A stretch of 60,478 nt of DNA from Thermobifida fusca NBRC 14071 = JCM 3263 (GTDB lineage: Bacteria > Actinomycetota > Actinomycetes > Streptosporangiales > Streptosporangiaceae), in assembly GCF_001592045.1 (NCBI RefSeq), contig NZ_BCWB01000010.1, positions 1 to 60,478 on the forward strand, in the 5' to 3' direction. Positions within the stretch are counted from its first letter, which is position 1; each line of letters starts with the position of its first letter. Below, in pieces: positions 1 through 8,504 of this stretch. A program made the translations under genes and the position numbers. The notes below the pieces were generated by a model. The model was given only the letters and a program-made list of their open reading frames with translations, ran no database searches and was not told where the DNA came from.

Positions 1-494
1 ACGCTGTCTTCGAAGCTGAGCAGTCGGTCGTCGCCGCTGGCGAGGGTTTCGACCCCGGTTTTGAGGGCGGCGAGTTCCGCGGTGCTGTTGCGGTCGACGG
101 CTTGGCTGATCCACTCCAGTTTCTCCGGGTCGTCGTCGACGGCCCGGTAGTCATGGAGGAGCACGACCCGGCAACTGTGCTCGTCCAAGGGCTCGAGGAT
201 CCAAGATCCGCCCATGGCGGCGACGGGGGGTGCGGAGACTTCCTGGCGGAAGTCGATCCGCCGCGCGGCGGGGTCGAGAGTCCGGCGCGACGTCCACCCT
301 TTGACGTCGCCGTTGGCGGTCGCCCAGATGCGGATGCGTTCCTGGTTTCCGGAGTGTTCGATCCGTTCGGCGTGGATGGTCGGTGGGAAGAGCTGCGGCC
401 ACTGTTCGACGTCGGCGATGAGCTCGTAGACCCGGGCTGCGGGGGCCTGCACGACAATGGTGTGGCGGTCTTCCCGGGATCCGGTCGGCTGCAT
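1..494 (-). CDS. Polyketide aromatase/cyclase, N-terminal part (cut by left edge)
   Basis: The minus-strand frame from the ATG at 494 stays open to base 1 and gives 164 residues starting MQPTGSREDRHTIVVQAPAA. The sequence reads as an SRPBCC/polyketide cyclase domain: the early VYELIADVEQWPQLFPPTIHAE segment and the later ILEPL..CRVVLLHDY strands are typical of aromatase/cyclases such as UrdL or ActVII. These enzymes close and aromatise the first ring of the KR-reduced poly-beta-keto chain. Complete family members are usually di-domain proteins of about 300 residues, so roughly half is missing beyond the edge. It follows the ketoreductase gene by 23 bases with an AGAGAGGACA ribosome-binding stretch. 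Family call is firm; whether it is mono- or di-domain cannot be seen. Confidence 0.85.
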   Translation of the reverse strand, partial: MQPTGSREDRHTIVVQAPAARVYELIADVEQWPQLFPPTIHAERIEHSGNQERIRIWATANGDVKGWTSRRTLDPAARRIDFRQEVSAPPVAAMGGSWILEPLDEHSCRVVLLHDYRAVDDDPEKLEWISQAVDRNSTAELAALKTGVETLASGDDRLLSFEDS

Positions 495-517
495 GGTGTC
501 TGTCCTCTCTGTGGTGG

Positions 518-1303
518 TCAGAAGTTGCCGAGGCCGCCGCAGACGTTGAGTGCCTGTGAAGTGATCGACGCTGCGGTCTCGGTGGTGAGGTAGCCGACCA
601 GTCCGGCCACTTCTTCGGGGGTGGAGTAGCGGCCGAGCGGGATTTTGGCTTGGAATTTCGCGAGGACTTCGTCCTCGCTGATCTGCCAGGCTTGGGCGTA
701 GCGCTGCCGAACCGCTTCCGCCATGGGGGTTTCCACGTAGCCGGGGCATACGGCGTTGACGGTGATCCCGGTGGGCGCGAGTTCGTTGCCGAGGGCTTTG
801 GTGAATCCGACGACGCCGTGTTTGGAAGCGGAGTAGGGCGCGCCCAGGACCACTCCTTGCTTGCCGGCGGTCGAGGCGATGTTGATGATGCGTCCCCAGG
901 AGGCTTCGCGCATTCCGCCGGTGGTGAGCACTTCCCGGGTTACGCGGAACACACTGGTGAGGTTGGTGGCGAGGACGTCGTCCCACAGGTCGTCGGGGAT
1001 GTCGGCGGTGACCCCGCCTCCCCCGCGTCCCGCGTTGTTGACGAGGATGCCGATGGTGCCGAAGCGTTCGACCGCGGCGCGGACCATGGCCCGGATGTCG
1101 TCGAGGGAGCGGACGTCGCAGGCTTGGCCGTCGACGGGGAGATTCCCGTTGTCGGAGAGTTGTTTGGCGGTTTCCGCTACCCGTTCCCCGTTGCGGGCGC
1201 AGATGAAGACACGGTGGCCCCGGTTGGCCAGTTCTCGGGCCACAGCGAGCCCGATGCCGCTGGTGGCTCCGGTGACGATCGCGGTTCGAGGTGTGAATGT
1301 CAC
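518..1303 (-). CDS. Type II PKS ketoreductase (ActIII/UrdD type)
   Basis: A 261-residue short-chain dehydrogenase. The NADPH-binding TGATSGIG lies at residues 11-18, the NNAG motif at 89-92 is followed by RGGGG as in ActIII-type ketoreductases, and the catalytic tetrad is Asn114, Ser144, Tyr157 and Lys161 (YSASK). The VNAVCPGYVETPM segment after the active site is also typical. In aromatic polyketide pathways this enzyme reduces the C-9 carbonyl of the nascent chain on the ACP, which fixes first-ring cyclisation. It lies between the ACP gene (26 bases upstream) and the aromatase/cyclase gene (23 bases downstream), a position seen in angucycline and anthracycline clusters. FabG of fatty acid synthesis is the alternative, but the PKS context argues strongly against it. 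Confidence 0.92.
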   Translation of the reverse strand: MTFTPRTAIVTGATSGIGLAVARELANRGHRVFICARNGERVAETAKQLSDNGNLPVDGQACDVRSLDDIRAMVRAAVERFGTIGILVNNAGRGGGGVTADIPDDLWDDVLATNLTSVFRVTREVLTTGGMREASWGRIINIASTAGKQGVVLGAPYSASKHGVVGFTKALGNELAPTGITVNAVCPGYVETPMAEAVRQRYAQAWQISEDEVLAKFQAKIPLGRYSTPEEVAGLVGYLTTETAASITSQALNVCGGLGNF

Positions 1304-1329
1304 GTTGAATCCTCCGAGAACGATCAGGG

Positions 1330-1590
1330 TCAGGCGGCGGCCGTCATGCGGTTGACGAGGTCGATGAGCGCCCGCGGGGTGAGTGCCGCGGCGAGGTCTT
1401 CTTCAGCGATGCGGATTCCGTAGGCCCGTTCGATGCGCGCCCCGGTTTCCATCAGGGCGAGGGAGTCGTAGCCCAGTTCTTCGAATTCCGTGTCCAGGGC
1501 GTCGTCGCTGATGGCTGTGCTTCCGTCGGCTCCTGCGGCCTCGGTGAGGATGCGGCACAGGTCAGCAAGGGTGAACTCGGTTGTGGACAT
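1330..1590 (-). CDS. Type II PKS acyl carrier protein
   Basis: An 86-residue acidic carrier protein. Ser43 in the EELGYDSLALMETGARIE segment is the phosphopantetheine attachment site (DSL motif); the residues around it are those of aromatic-PKS ACPs rather than the fatty acid ACP (DSLD..E). It carries the growing polyketide as a thioester between KS/CLF, ketoreductase and cyclases. It follows the CLF gene by 45 bases and precedes the ketoreductase gene by 26, so KS-CLF-ACP form the usual minimal PKS. A GAAGGAGACACCC stretch just upstream of the ATG is a strong ribosome-binding site. Confidence 0.93.
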   Translation of the reverse strand: MSTTEFTLADLCRILTEAAGADGSTAISDDALDTEFEELGYDSLALMETGARIERAYGIRIAEEDLAAALTPRALIDLVNRMTAAA

Positions 1591-1635
1591 GGGTGTCTCC
1601 TTCGGGAACGGCCCGGAGCATCCGGGCGGGCAGGG

Positions 1636-2844
1636 TTAGGCCGCGCGGAGGACGAGGGCGGAGTTGAAGCCGCCGATTCCGCGGGCGACGATCAGGGCGA
1701 TGCGGACGGGCAGGCTCCGAGGGGTTTCGGTGACCAGGTCCAGCCCGAGGTCGGGGGCGGCGGTGGCGTTGATGGTGGGTGGGATGACGCCGTCGCGGAT
1801 GCTGAGGAGGGCTGCGGCAGCGTCGAGCGCGACCGCCCCGGAGAAGAGGCGTCCGGTCATGGTCTTGGGAACGGTGACGGGGACGGCCCCTTCCCCGAAG
1901 ACGGCGTTGATGGCTGCGGCTTCGATCCGGTCGAGTTCCGGGATGGCGGCGCCGTCGCAGAAGACCACGTCGACTTCGTCGGGGTGGACGTCCGCGTCGG
2001 CGAGGGCGCCGCGCAGGGCCGCTTCCAGGGTGCTGGGACGGCCGCTTCCGGGCGGAGGGTCGAGCGTGGCGGCGTGGCCCGCGACAACCCCGTAGATGCG
2101 GGCGCCGCGGGCCCGGGCTGCGGTTTCCTCTTCGAGTACCAGCAGTGCTCCGCCTTCCCCGGGCACGTGCCCTCGGGCGTCGGCAGAGAACGGGAGGTAG
2201 GCGCGGCGGGGGTCGTCCGCGGTGCTGACCCGTCCCGAAGCGAGGTGGGCGATCCACCCCCAGGAGCACAGGGAGCTGTCGACACCCCCGGCGAGCATGA
2301 CACGGGCGCCTTTGCGGATCTGCCGGCGGGCGTGGGCGATCGCGTCTGCTCCCCCGGCCTGGTCGGAGACGAGGACTCCCGTGGGGCCGCGCATCTGGTG
2401 GCGGATGGAGATCTGACCGGTGTTGACCGCGTAGAACCAGGCGAACGACTGGTAGGCGCTGACGTAGCTGGCGCCTTTGGCCCACAGGTTGCGGAGTTCC
2501 CGTTCACCGAACTCGTAGCCGCCTGAGGAGCTGGCCGTCACCACTCCGGCGGAGAACTCCGGCAACTGGGCGGGGTCCAGGCCCGCGTCGTCCCATGCCC
2601 ACTGGGCGGCGGCGAGCGCCATTCTGGTCATGTGGTCGGTCTGCGGCAGGAGACGGCCGGGCAGGTGGTCGGCGGCGTGGAATCCGACGACTTGCCCCGC
2701 GAGCGAACTGGGGTATCCGCTCGCGTCGAACTTGGTGATCGGCGCGATGCCGTTGCGGCCTTCCAGGGTGGCCTTCCAGTAGTCGTCGACGCCGAGGCCG
2801 GTGGGGGCGATCACTCCGAGTCCGGTCACCACTGTGGTGGTCAT
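1636..2844 (-). CDS. Chain length factor (KS-beta) of type II PKS
   Basis: A 402-residue ketosynthase-fold protein in which the catalytic Cys is replaced by Gln162 ([11 protein letters not shown]). This substitution defines chain length factors, which decarboxylate malonyl-ACP during priming and set chain length within the KS-alpha/CLF heterodimer. The start ATG overlaps the stop of the KS-alpha gene in an ATGA arrangement (2841-2844), implying translational coupling and equal subunit amounts. The rest of the thiolase fold is complete, with the C-terminal [12 protein letters not shown] typical of CLFs. Chain length (octa- or decaketide) cannot be read safely from sequence alone; the angucycline-like context favours a decaketide. 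Confidence 0.93.
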   Translation of the reverse strand: MTTTVVTGLGVIAPTGLGVDDYWKATLEGRNGIAPITKFDASGYPSSLAGQVVGFHAADHLPGRLLPQTDHMTRMALAAAQWAWDDAGLDPAQLPEFSAGVVTASSSGGYEFGERELRNLWAKGASYVSAYQSFAWFYAVNTGQISIRHQMRGPTGVLVSDQAGGADAIAHARRQIRKGARVMLAGGVDSSLCSWGWIAHLASGRVSTADDPRRAYLPFSADARGHVPGEGGALLVLEEETAARARGARIYGVVAGHAATLDPPPGSGRPSTLEAALRGALADADVHPDEVDVVFCDGAAIPELDRIEAAAINAVFGEGAVPVTVPKTMTGRLFSGAVALDAAAALLSIRDGVIPPTINATAAPDLGLDLVTETPRSLPVRIALIVARGIGGFNSALVLRAA

Positions 2845-4103
2845 GGGAGCCTCCTGTCCGCTGTGGTGAGGACCATCGCGCTTTGGAAGCCGCCGAAGCC
2901 GCTGCCTACCGTGAGCACCGTGTCGACTCGGTGCTCACGCGCGGTGATTGGCACATAGTCGAGGTCGCACTCGGGGTCGGGTTCGGTCAGGTTGGCTGTC
3001 GGCGGCACGATGTTGTCCCGCATGGCCAAGAGGCAGGCGGCGATTTCGATGGAGCCGATCGCGCCGAGGGAGTGGCCGATCATGGACTTGATGGAGCTGA
3101 CCGGTGTCCGGTAGGCGTGGCTGCCGAGGGCTTTTTTGAAGGCGGCGGTCTCGTGGCGGTCGTTCTGTTTGGTGCCTGAGCCGTGCGCGTTGATGTAGTC
3201 GATGTCGTCGGGGTTGACGCGTGCCTCGTGCAGCGCGACCCGGATGGCTTCCGCCATTTCGTGGCCGTCCGCGCGGAGCCCGGTCATGTGGTAGGCGTTG
3301 GACCGGGTGGCGTAGCCTGCGAGTTCGCCGTATATGCGGGCGCCGCGGGCCCGGGCGTGCTCGCGTTCCTCGATGACGAACATGGCGCATCCTTCACCGA
3401 GGACGAAGCCGTTGCGGGTGCGGTCGAACGGGCGGGACGCGGTGGCGGGGGTGTCGTTGCGGGGTGAGGTCGCCTTGATCGCGTCGAAGCAGGCCGAGGT
3501 GATGGGGGTGAGGGGGGCGTCGGTGCTGCCGACGACGACGGCGTCGACGATGCCTTCTCGGACCAGGTCGGCGGCATAGCCCACCGAGTCCAGTCCAGAG
3601 GTGCACCCGGTGGACACCACGGTGGCTGGTCCTTCCGCCCCTACCTCCCAGGCCACGTCGGTAGCGAACGAGCTGGGCACGAAGTGCCGGTAGAGGTCGG
3701 TGACCGCGGGGTCGTAGCGGACGGGGTCAAGCTGTCCGTCGTCGCTGGACAGCCGGTACTGGTTTTCCAGGCTGGTGGATGCGCCGACGGCGCTGCCTAC
3801 GACCACGCTGACCCGGTCTGGGCGGTCGATGGTCAGGCCGCTGTCCGCCATGGCTTCGCGGGTGGCGACGACAGCGAACTGGGCGGCCCGGTCCATGGTG
3901 CGGGCCTGCTGGGCGGTGAGTCCGTGCTCTTCGGGGTGGAAGTCGACTTCGGCGGCGATCCGGGACCGGAAGACGCTCGCGTCGAACAGGGAGATGGGGC
4001 GGGTCGCTGTCCTGCCTTCGGTCAGCAGGTTCCAGAAGGCCTGCGTGCCTATCCCGCCGGGTGCGATCACCCCGATGCCGGTGATGACTACGCGTCGTGT
4101 CAT
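2841..4103 (-). CDS. Ketosynthase alpha (KS-alpha) of type II PKS
   Basis: A 420-residue beta-ketoacyl synthase beginning [17 protein letters not shown]. Catalytic residues are visible: Cys167 (VSTGCTSG), His307 (INAHGSGT) and His344 (MIGHSLGA). It performs the decarboxylative condensations that build the poly-beta-keto chain from malonyl-ACP, as a heterodimer with the CLF encoded next. The frame is open further upstream to 4208, but the ATG at 4103 is preceded by GAGGAGCAGC and matches the family N-terminus, so the 35-residue Arg/Pro-rich extension is rejected. Its stop overlaps the CLF start by four bases. Confidence 0.95.
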   Translation of the reverse strand: MTRRVVITGIGVIAPGGIGTQAFWNLLTEGRTATRPISLFDASVFRSRIAAEVDFHPEEHGLTAQQARTMDRAAQFAVVATREAMADSGLTIDRPDRVSVVVGSAVGASTSLENQYRLSSDDGQLDPVRYDPAVTDLYRHFVPSSFATDVAWEVGAEGPATVVSTGCTSGLDSVGYAADLVREGIVDAVVVGSTDAPLTPITSACFDAIKATSPRNDTPATASRPFDRTRNGFVLGEGCAMFVIEEREHARARGARIYGELAGYATRSNAYHMTGLRADGHEMAEAIRVALHEARVNPDDIDYINAHGSGTKQNDRHETAAFKKALGSHAYRTPVSSIKSMIGHSLGAIGSIEIAACLLAMRDNIVPPTANLTEPDPECDLDYVPITAREHRVDTVLTVGSGFGGFQSAMVLTTADRRLP

Positions 4104-4147
4104 GCTGCTCCTCGTGCTGTTCGCCGGGCTGTGTGGGGGCCTCGTGC

Positions 4148-4477
4148 TCAGGAGGAGGCGGACCAGTGGTAGAAGCGGGTGGCGACAGCGTCCGCGGGGG
4201 AACGCCACGTGTCCGGGTCGTAGGCGGTGATGAAAGGCCTGAGGTCGTTGCTGATCTGCTGGAAGAGCGGATGGGACCGGGCTTTCGCGATGTTGGCGGC
4301 GCCGTCGGGGGTGGCGAAGTTCTGGAGGTGGAAGTACAGCCCTCGGTAGGTGAAGAGTTCCCGGCGCAGGGTGCCCATCAGGTGGGGCATTTCTGTTGCG
4401 TCGAAGGCCGCGAAGAGGCGGGCGACGTCGTCTTGGTCTTCCGGACGCATCCGGCCGACGATGAGGGTGCTGTGCAT
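4148..4477 (-). CDS. Polyketide cyclase, TcmI/UrdF type
   Basis: A 109-residue protein beginning [20 protein letters not shown] and containing [20 protein letters not shown]. This is the dimeric alpha/beta-barrel (ferredoxin-like) small cyclase family of TcmI and the angucycline cyclases UrdF/PgaF. Members close later rings of the polyketide after the aromatase has made the first. The longer open frame extending to 5080 is Arg/Pro-rich shadow of the oxygenase gene; the ATG at 4477 with AAAGGACCGC upstream is the real start. It sits between the FAD hydroxylase and KS-alpha genes, as in urd and pga clusters. Confidence 0.9.
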   Translation of the reverse strand: MHSTLIVGRMRPEDQDDVARLFAAFDATEMPHLMGTLRRELFTYRGLYFHLQNFATPDGAANIAKARSHPLFQQISNDLRPFITAYDPDTWRSPADAVATRFYHWSASS

Positions 4478-4515
4478 GGTGCGGTCCTTTCGCGGTGCGC
4501 GGATTGGGGGGTGGG

Positions 4516-5976
4516 TTAGGCGGGGTCGCCGAACCAGCGGTGGAGTGCGTCGGCGAGCGCTTCCCGGCCGGGGTCGGTCCAGGCGATGTATCCGTCTGGG
4601 CGGATGAGGAGGGTCCGGGCTCCTTCGAGTCCTTGGCTGTCGGGGGCGAGGCGCGCGGTGACCACGTCCACCCGGTCGCGCCACCGCTGCGCGGTGTGCT
4701 GGTGGTCGGGGGAGTCCGCCAGGTCGAGGAGGACGCCGCGGGCGGCGTGGAGGAGCCGGTGGGTGGTGGTGGGGTTTCCGTCCACGAGAAGGTCGCGGGG
4801 CGGGAGGCGTCGGCCGAGGAGGGGGTGGTCTTCGGGGCCGCCCTCGTAGCGGATGTCGAGCCCGCTGACCATGGCGGCCAGGTGGCGGTTGACTTCGTCG
4901 TAGGTCATGAGCTCCGCGAAGAGCTCCCGGAGCGGCTCGACCTCGGTTCCTTTGAGGTAGAGCAGTCCTTGGGCCTGGGTGTTCATCAGCACGCGGGCGC
5001 CGACGGGGTGGCGTTCGGCGTGGTAGGTGTCCAGGAGGTGTTCGGGGGCGGTGCCGCGGAGCACGGAGCCGAGCTTCCATCCGAGGTTGACGGCGTCTTG
5101 GACGCCCACGTTGAGCCCTTGTCCTCCTGCGGGCAGGTGGACGTGGGCGGCGTCTCCGGCGAGGAACACCCGGCCTCTGCGGTATTCGGTGACTTGGCGT
5201 GCTGCGTCAGTGAACGAGCTGGTCCACAGCGGGGTGGCGGTGCTGATGTCCTCTCCGGTGAGGCGCTGCCAGGCAGCGCTGATCTCGGAGAAGGGCGGCG
5301 GAGCGCTGCGCGGGCCCGGGGTGTGCCCCCGTTCGCAGACGATGATGCGGTCGATGCCGGAGCCGATCGGCGCGTTCATCACCATGCCGCCGGGGGTGCG
5401 CACCCCGATGGGGCGGGGCGGCAGGTCGGCGCCGACGATATCGGCGAGGAACATCTCCATCGTCGGCTCCGCCCCTGGGAAGTCGAATCCCGCGAGGCGG
5501 CGCACGGTGCTGTGTCCTCCGTCGCAGCCCACGAGGTAGGCGGCCCGTAGGGTGACGTCGCCGTCGGCAGTCTGGGCGAGGACTTCGACCGCGTCGTTGG
5601 TGTCGGCGACTTTGACGACTTCGTGGCCGCGGCGGATGTCCGCCCCCAGTTCCACGGCCCATTCGGCGAGGATGCGCTCGGTGACCCACTGGGGGACGCT
5701 GTTGGCGGAGAAGTGGATGCCGTCGAGGATGGAGAAGTCGAGGGGCAGTCCACCGAAGTGGCCGGCGGAGGAGGTGGTGACCTCGCCGAACCGTTCCATG
5801 AGTCCGCGCTGGTGGAAGACTTCGAGGGTTCGGGCGGTGAATCCGAGTCCGCGGGACTGTCCGGTGGGTTCGGTGAGGCGTTCCAGGACGATGACGTCCA
5901 CTCCGGCGAGCCGCAGCTCACCGGCGAGCATGAGTCCGGTGGGGCCGGCGCCCACGACGATGACGGAAGCGTCCAA
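4516..5976 (-). CDS. FAD-dependent aromatic polyketide hydroxylase (PgaE/UrdE-like)
   Basis: A 486-residue class A flavoprotein monooxygenase. The N-terminal [19 protein letters not shown] is the FAD GxGxxG fold, [13 protein letters not shown] carries the DG motif (about residue 165), and [19 protein letters not shown] is the GD motif for the FAD ribityl chain. A thioredoxin-like C-terminal domain ends in RPDGYIAW. From memory the whole length resembles the angucycline hydroxylases PgaE and UrdE (C-12 oxygenation) more than anthracycline or tetracycline enzymes. It is 12 bases downstream of the small epsilon-like gene and 38 bases upstream of the cyclase. Regiochemistry is inferred from the family and is not shown by the sequence. 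Confidence 0.9.
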   Translation of the reverse strand: MDASVIVVGAGPTGLMLAGELRLAGVDVIVLERLTEPTGQSRGLGFTARTLEVFHQRGLMERFGEVTTSSAGHFGGLPLDFSILDGIHFSANSVPQWVTERILAEWAVELGADIRRGHEVVKVADTNDAVEVLAQTADGDVTLRAAYLVGCDGGHSTVRRLAGFDFPGAEPTMEMFLADIVGADLPPRPIGVRTPGGMVMNAPIGSGIDRIIVCERGHTPGPRSAPPPFSEISAAWQRLTGEDISTATPLWTSSFTDAARQVTEYRRGRVFLAGDAAHVHLPAGGQGLNVGVQDAVNLGWKLGSVLRGTAPEHLLDTYHAERHPVGARVLMNTQAQGLLYLKGTEVEPLRELFAELMTYDEVNRHLAAMVSGLDIRYEGGPEDHPLLGRRLPPRDLLVDGNPTTTHRLLHAARGVLLDLADSPDHQHTAQRWRDRVDVVTARLAPDSQGLEGARTLLIRPDGYIAWTDPGREALADALHRWFGDPA

Positions 5977-5988
5977 CGTGTGCTCCTC

Positions 5989-6207
5989 TCAGTGCTGGCC
6001 GGGCGGGGCCCAGGGGGCGGGGCGCCGGGCCTTCCAGGACGGTGCCGGGCTGGGCTCGGCCGGGGTGTGGTGGCGGGTGGGCGGTGGCGTGGACCGGGTG
6101 TAGAGCAGGGCGATGATCCCTGCCACTGCGTCGGGGGGCACGCGGTCGTCGCGGGGGGTGGGAGGAGTCCGGGGGTCTGGTGTTCGGTGTTCTCGGTGGG
6201 CCGCCAT
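5989..6207 (-). CDS. Acyl-CoA carboxylase epsilon-like small subunit
   Basis: A 72-residue Pro/Arg-rich protein whose DAVAGIIALLYTRS helix and C-terminal KARRPAPWAPP segment resemble actinobacterial AccE/PccE subunits. These bind the carboxyltransferase (beta) subunit and tune acetyl-CoA or propionyl-CoA carboxylase complexes. It starts 15 bases after the beta-subunit gene and ends 12 bases before the hydroxylase gene, exactly where an epsilon gene is expected. The family is short and poorly conserved, so position contributes much of the support. The biotin carboxylase (alpha) subunit is not in the window and would have to come from elsewhere. Confidence 0.65.
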   Translation of the reverse strand: MAAHREHRTPDPRTPPTPRDDRVPPDAVAGIIALLYTRSTPPPTRHHTPAEPSPAPSWKARRPAPWAPPGQH

Positions 6208-6222
6208 GCGCTGCTCCGTGTC

Positions 6223-7782
6223 TTAGGTGGGCTGGTTGCCGTGTTTCCGGTCGGGGTGTTCGGCGTGTTTGCCGCGGAGGGCGGCGAGTGCGCTGATGAG
6301 TGCCGCCCGGGTGTGGGCGGGGTCGATGAGCTCGTCAACGAAGCCGCGTTCTGCCGCGTAGTGGGGGTGCATGAGTTCTTCGCGGTATTGGGCGATCTTG
6401 CGGGCCCGGACGGCGTCGGGGTCCTCTGCTGCGGCGATTTCTTTGCGGAAGACCACGTTGGCTGCGCCTTCAGCGCCCATCACCGCGATCTCGTTGGTGG
6501 GCCAGGCCAGGGAGATGTCGGATCCGATGGAGAGGGAGTCCATGACGATGTGGGCGCCGCCGTAGGACTTCCGCATGACGACTTGGACGCGGGGCACTGT
6601 CGCGTTGCAGTAGGAGTAGAGGAGTTTGGCGCCGTGCCGGATGATGCCTCCGTGCTCTTGAGCGGTGCCCGGCATGAACCCGGGAACGTCCACGAGGGTG
6701 ACGAGGGGGATGTTGAAGGCGTCGTAGAATTGGACGAACCGTGCCGCTTTCTCGCTGGCGTGGATGTCGAGCACGCCGGCGAGGTGGGTCGGCTGGTTGG
6801 CGACGACACCGACCACATGCCCGTCGAGCCTGGCGAGAGCGCACACGATGTTGGGGGCCCATGCCTCGTGGACTTCGAAGAAGTCGCCCTCGTCGACGAT
6901 GTCGGCGATGACGTCGCGAACGTCGTAGGGCTTGGCGGGGTCGGGGGGCACGATGCTGCTGATCCGGGTGCAGGGGCGGTCGGGCGGGTCGTCGGTGGGC
7001 AGGTGGGGTGGCAGTTCCCGGTTGTTGCTGGGGAGGAGGCTCAGCAGGTAGCGCACGTCGGTGAGGCAGGCGTGCTCGTTGTCGTAGGCGAAGTGCGCGA
7101 CTCCGGACACGCTGCTGTGGGTGTCGGCACCGCCGAGTTCCTCTTGGGTGATTTCTTCGCCGGTGACGGCACGGACCACGTCGGGCCCGGTCACGAACAT
7201 TTGCGCGATGCCGCGGACCATGAAGACGAAGTCGGTGAGGGCCGGCGAGTAGGCGGCGCCTCCCGCGCAGGGCCCTAGGATGACGCTGATCTGGGGGATG
7301 ACGCCTGAGGCGCGGACGTTGCGGGAGAAGATCCCGCCGTATCCGGCGAGGGCCCCCACTCCTTCCTGGATCCGTGCCCCTGCCCCGTCGTTGAGCCCGA
7401 CCACGGGTGCGCCGGCCTCGTAGGCGAGGTCCATGATTTTTTGGATCTTTTCTGCGTGCGCTTCTCCGAGAGATCCGCCGAAAATCCGGAAGTCGTGCGC
7501 GTAGACGAAAACTTTTCTCCCGTAGACGCGTCCCCATCCCGTGACGACTCCGTCGGTGTGCGGTCTTTTGTTCTCTATTCCGAACCCCACGGAACGGTGC
7601 CGCCGGAAAGATCCGATCTCGTGGAACGAGTCTTTATCGAGCAGGAGGTCGATCCGCTCCCGTACGGTCAGTTTCCCAAGAGAGCGCTGGCGTTCTGTGG
7701 CTCTAGGGTCTCCTGCCACGACGGTGGACCGGACCGCTGCAAGGTCGTCCACGAGTTTCTGAAAATAAGATTCCGCACCCAT
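6223..7782 (-). CDS. Acyl-CoA carboxylase, carboxyltransferase (beta) subunit
   Basis: About 519 residues beginning MGAESYFQKLVDDLAAVRS; a GTG at 7791 would add three residues and neither start has a clear ribosome-binding site. The protein has the two crotonase-type halves of AccD/PccB: GVVTGWGRVYGRKVFVYAHDF and GGAGARIQEGVGAL-like segments in the first half, and VVANQPTHLAGVLD and a GGAHIVMDS motif in the second. It transfers CO2 from biotin to acetyl- or propionyl-CoA. As the first gene of the polyketide operon it probably makes malonyl-CoA extender units. The acetyl versus propionyl preference depends on one active-site position that I cannot assign safely without alignment. Confidence 0.88.
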   Translation of the reverse strand: MGAESYFQKLVDDLAAVRSTVVAGDPRATERQRSLGKLTVRERIDLLLDKDSFHEIGSFRRHRSVGFGIENKRPHTDGVVTGWGRVYGRKVFVYAHDFRIFGGSLGEAHAEKIQKIMDLAYEAGAPVVGLNDGAGARIQEGVGALAGYGGIFSRNVRASGVIPQISVILGPCAGGAAYSPALTDFVFMVRGIAQMFVTGPDVVRAVTGEEITQEELGGADTHSSVSGVAHFAYDNEHACLTDVRYLLSLLPSNNRELPPHLPTDDPPDRPCTRISSIVPPDPAKPYDVRDVIADIVDEGDFFEVHEAWAPNIVCALARLDGHVVGVVANQPTHLAGVLDIHASEKAARFVQFYDAFNIPLVTLVDVPGFMPGTAQEHGGIIRHGAKLLYSYCNATVPRVQVVMRKSYGGAHIVMDSLSIGSDISLAWPTNEIAVMGAEGAANVVFRKEIAAAEDPDAVRARKIAQYREELMHPHYAAERGFVDELIDPAHTRAALISALAALRGKHAEHPDRKHGNQPT

Positions 7783-7794
7783 TGAGATCACGAG

Positions 7795-7965
7795 GTTCGC
7801 TTTGGTGGACTGCCAATAAAAATAAACGTCTGCACACCGGGAGAAAAGTTTTTGTTTTCAATAAGAATGATCTACGCAGATCCCCGATAATTCAACTAGG
7901 CAGACGCTAAGAGACAACTAAGAATGTAAAAACCGAATTTGAAGAGCGCTAAATACGGTGCTCAG
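7795..7965 (-). promoter_or_regulatory. AT-rich control region upstream of the polyketide operon
   Basis: Immediately upstream of the first operon gene the base composition drops sharply. It contains a GATCTACGCAGATC dyad (7869-7882) and a wider inverted pair CGTCTGC (7827-7833) / GCAGACG (7900-7906). On the minus strand TTGAAT followed 15 bases later by TAGATC is a weak promoter candidate that would overlap the dyad. No -35/-10 pair is convincing, so the region is annotated as regulatory without an assigned factor. The remaining gap from 7966 to 8380 is GC-rich and holds no gene I can support. Confidence 0.4.
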
Positions 7966-8380
7966 GGGGCGCCGTGGGTCCGGGTGGCCTTGGGGCTCGG
8001 TCGGTGCTGGTGCCACTGGGGTGGCCGCGCGGGCGGCTCGGCGGCCGTGGGCGGCTTCGGGGCATGGAGTGCACGGCGTCCACCGCAGCAGGCCTGGGCC
8101 TAGCGTGTCCCGTTCTCCTCCTGGCGTGCGGTAGTGCGGTCGAGGTCGTGGTCTCCTAGACGGCCTGGTGCGCTGGTCCCCGACTCATGGCACGGGTGAG
8201 AGGCCCGTTCGTCCTGGTTGATGGGCGCGGTCCAGCGGTAGTTCTGCGAATGCACCTGCACGGGCAGGGGCGTGGTCGACTGCGCGGTGCGCGGCGCGTC
8301 GGTGGGGTGCTGTCGACCAGCCGACTCCAGCTGGGCTTGGTGGGGAGACCCGCCCCTCCCCCACCAGTGACACGCAACAC

Positions 8381-8411
8381 ACTCAACAAAGTTGAGTTTA
8401 TGGGACTCAAA
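8381..8411 (+). promoter_or_regulatory. HAIR (HspR-type) operator upstream of hsp20
   Basis: GTTGAGT (8391-8397), seven bases, then ACTCAAA (8405-8411) matches the HspR-associated inverted repeat CTTGAGT-N7-ACTCAAG at 12 of 14 arm positions. A further upstream half-site ACTCAAC (8381-8387) forms a perfect 7-bp dyad with GTTGAGT across AAA, giving three half-sites in a row. HspR is the MerR-family heat-shock repressor of actinobacteria. The site lies 94 bases before the hsp20 start codon, suitable for repression at normal growth temperature. Confidence 0.75.
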
Positions 8412-8504
8412 TTTGGGGATGATCACCGGCGCAAGGCCGCAAGGCCTCCGCACCTGAACCCACCGCCTCCCGGCGGTCACCAACGAGTTCGAGGAGGTAC
8501 AGAC

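Noticed and set aside
650-1423. Long plus-strand frames opposite the polyketide genes, and similar ones opposite gltB, uvrB and rpsA
   Set aside because: In GC-rich DNA the antisense of a real gene is often open; composition is Gly/Val/Asp-biased and there are no ribosome-binding sites.
4478-5080. Arg/Pro-rich extension of the cyclase frame
   Set aside because: It lies fully inside the FAD hydroxylase gene in another frame and has shadow-type composition.
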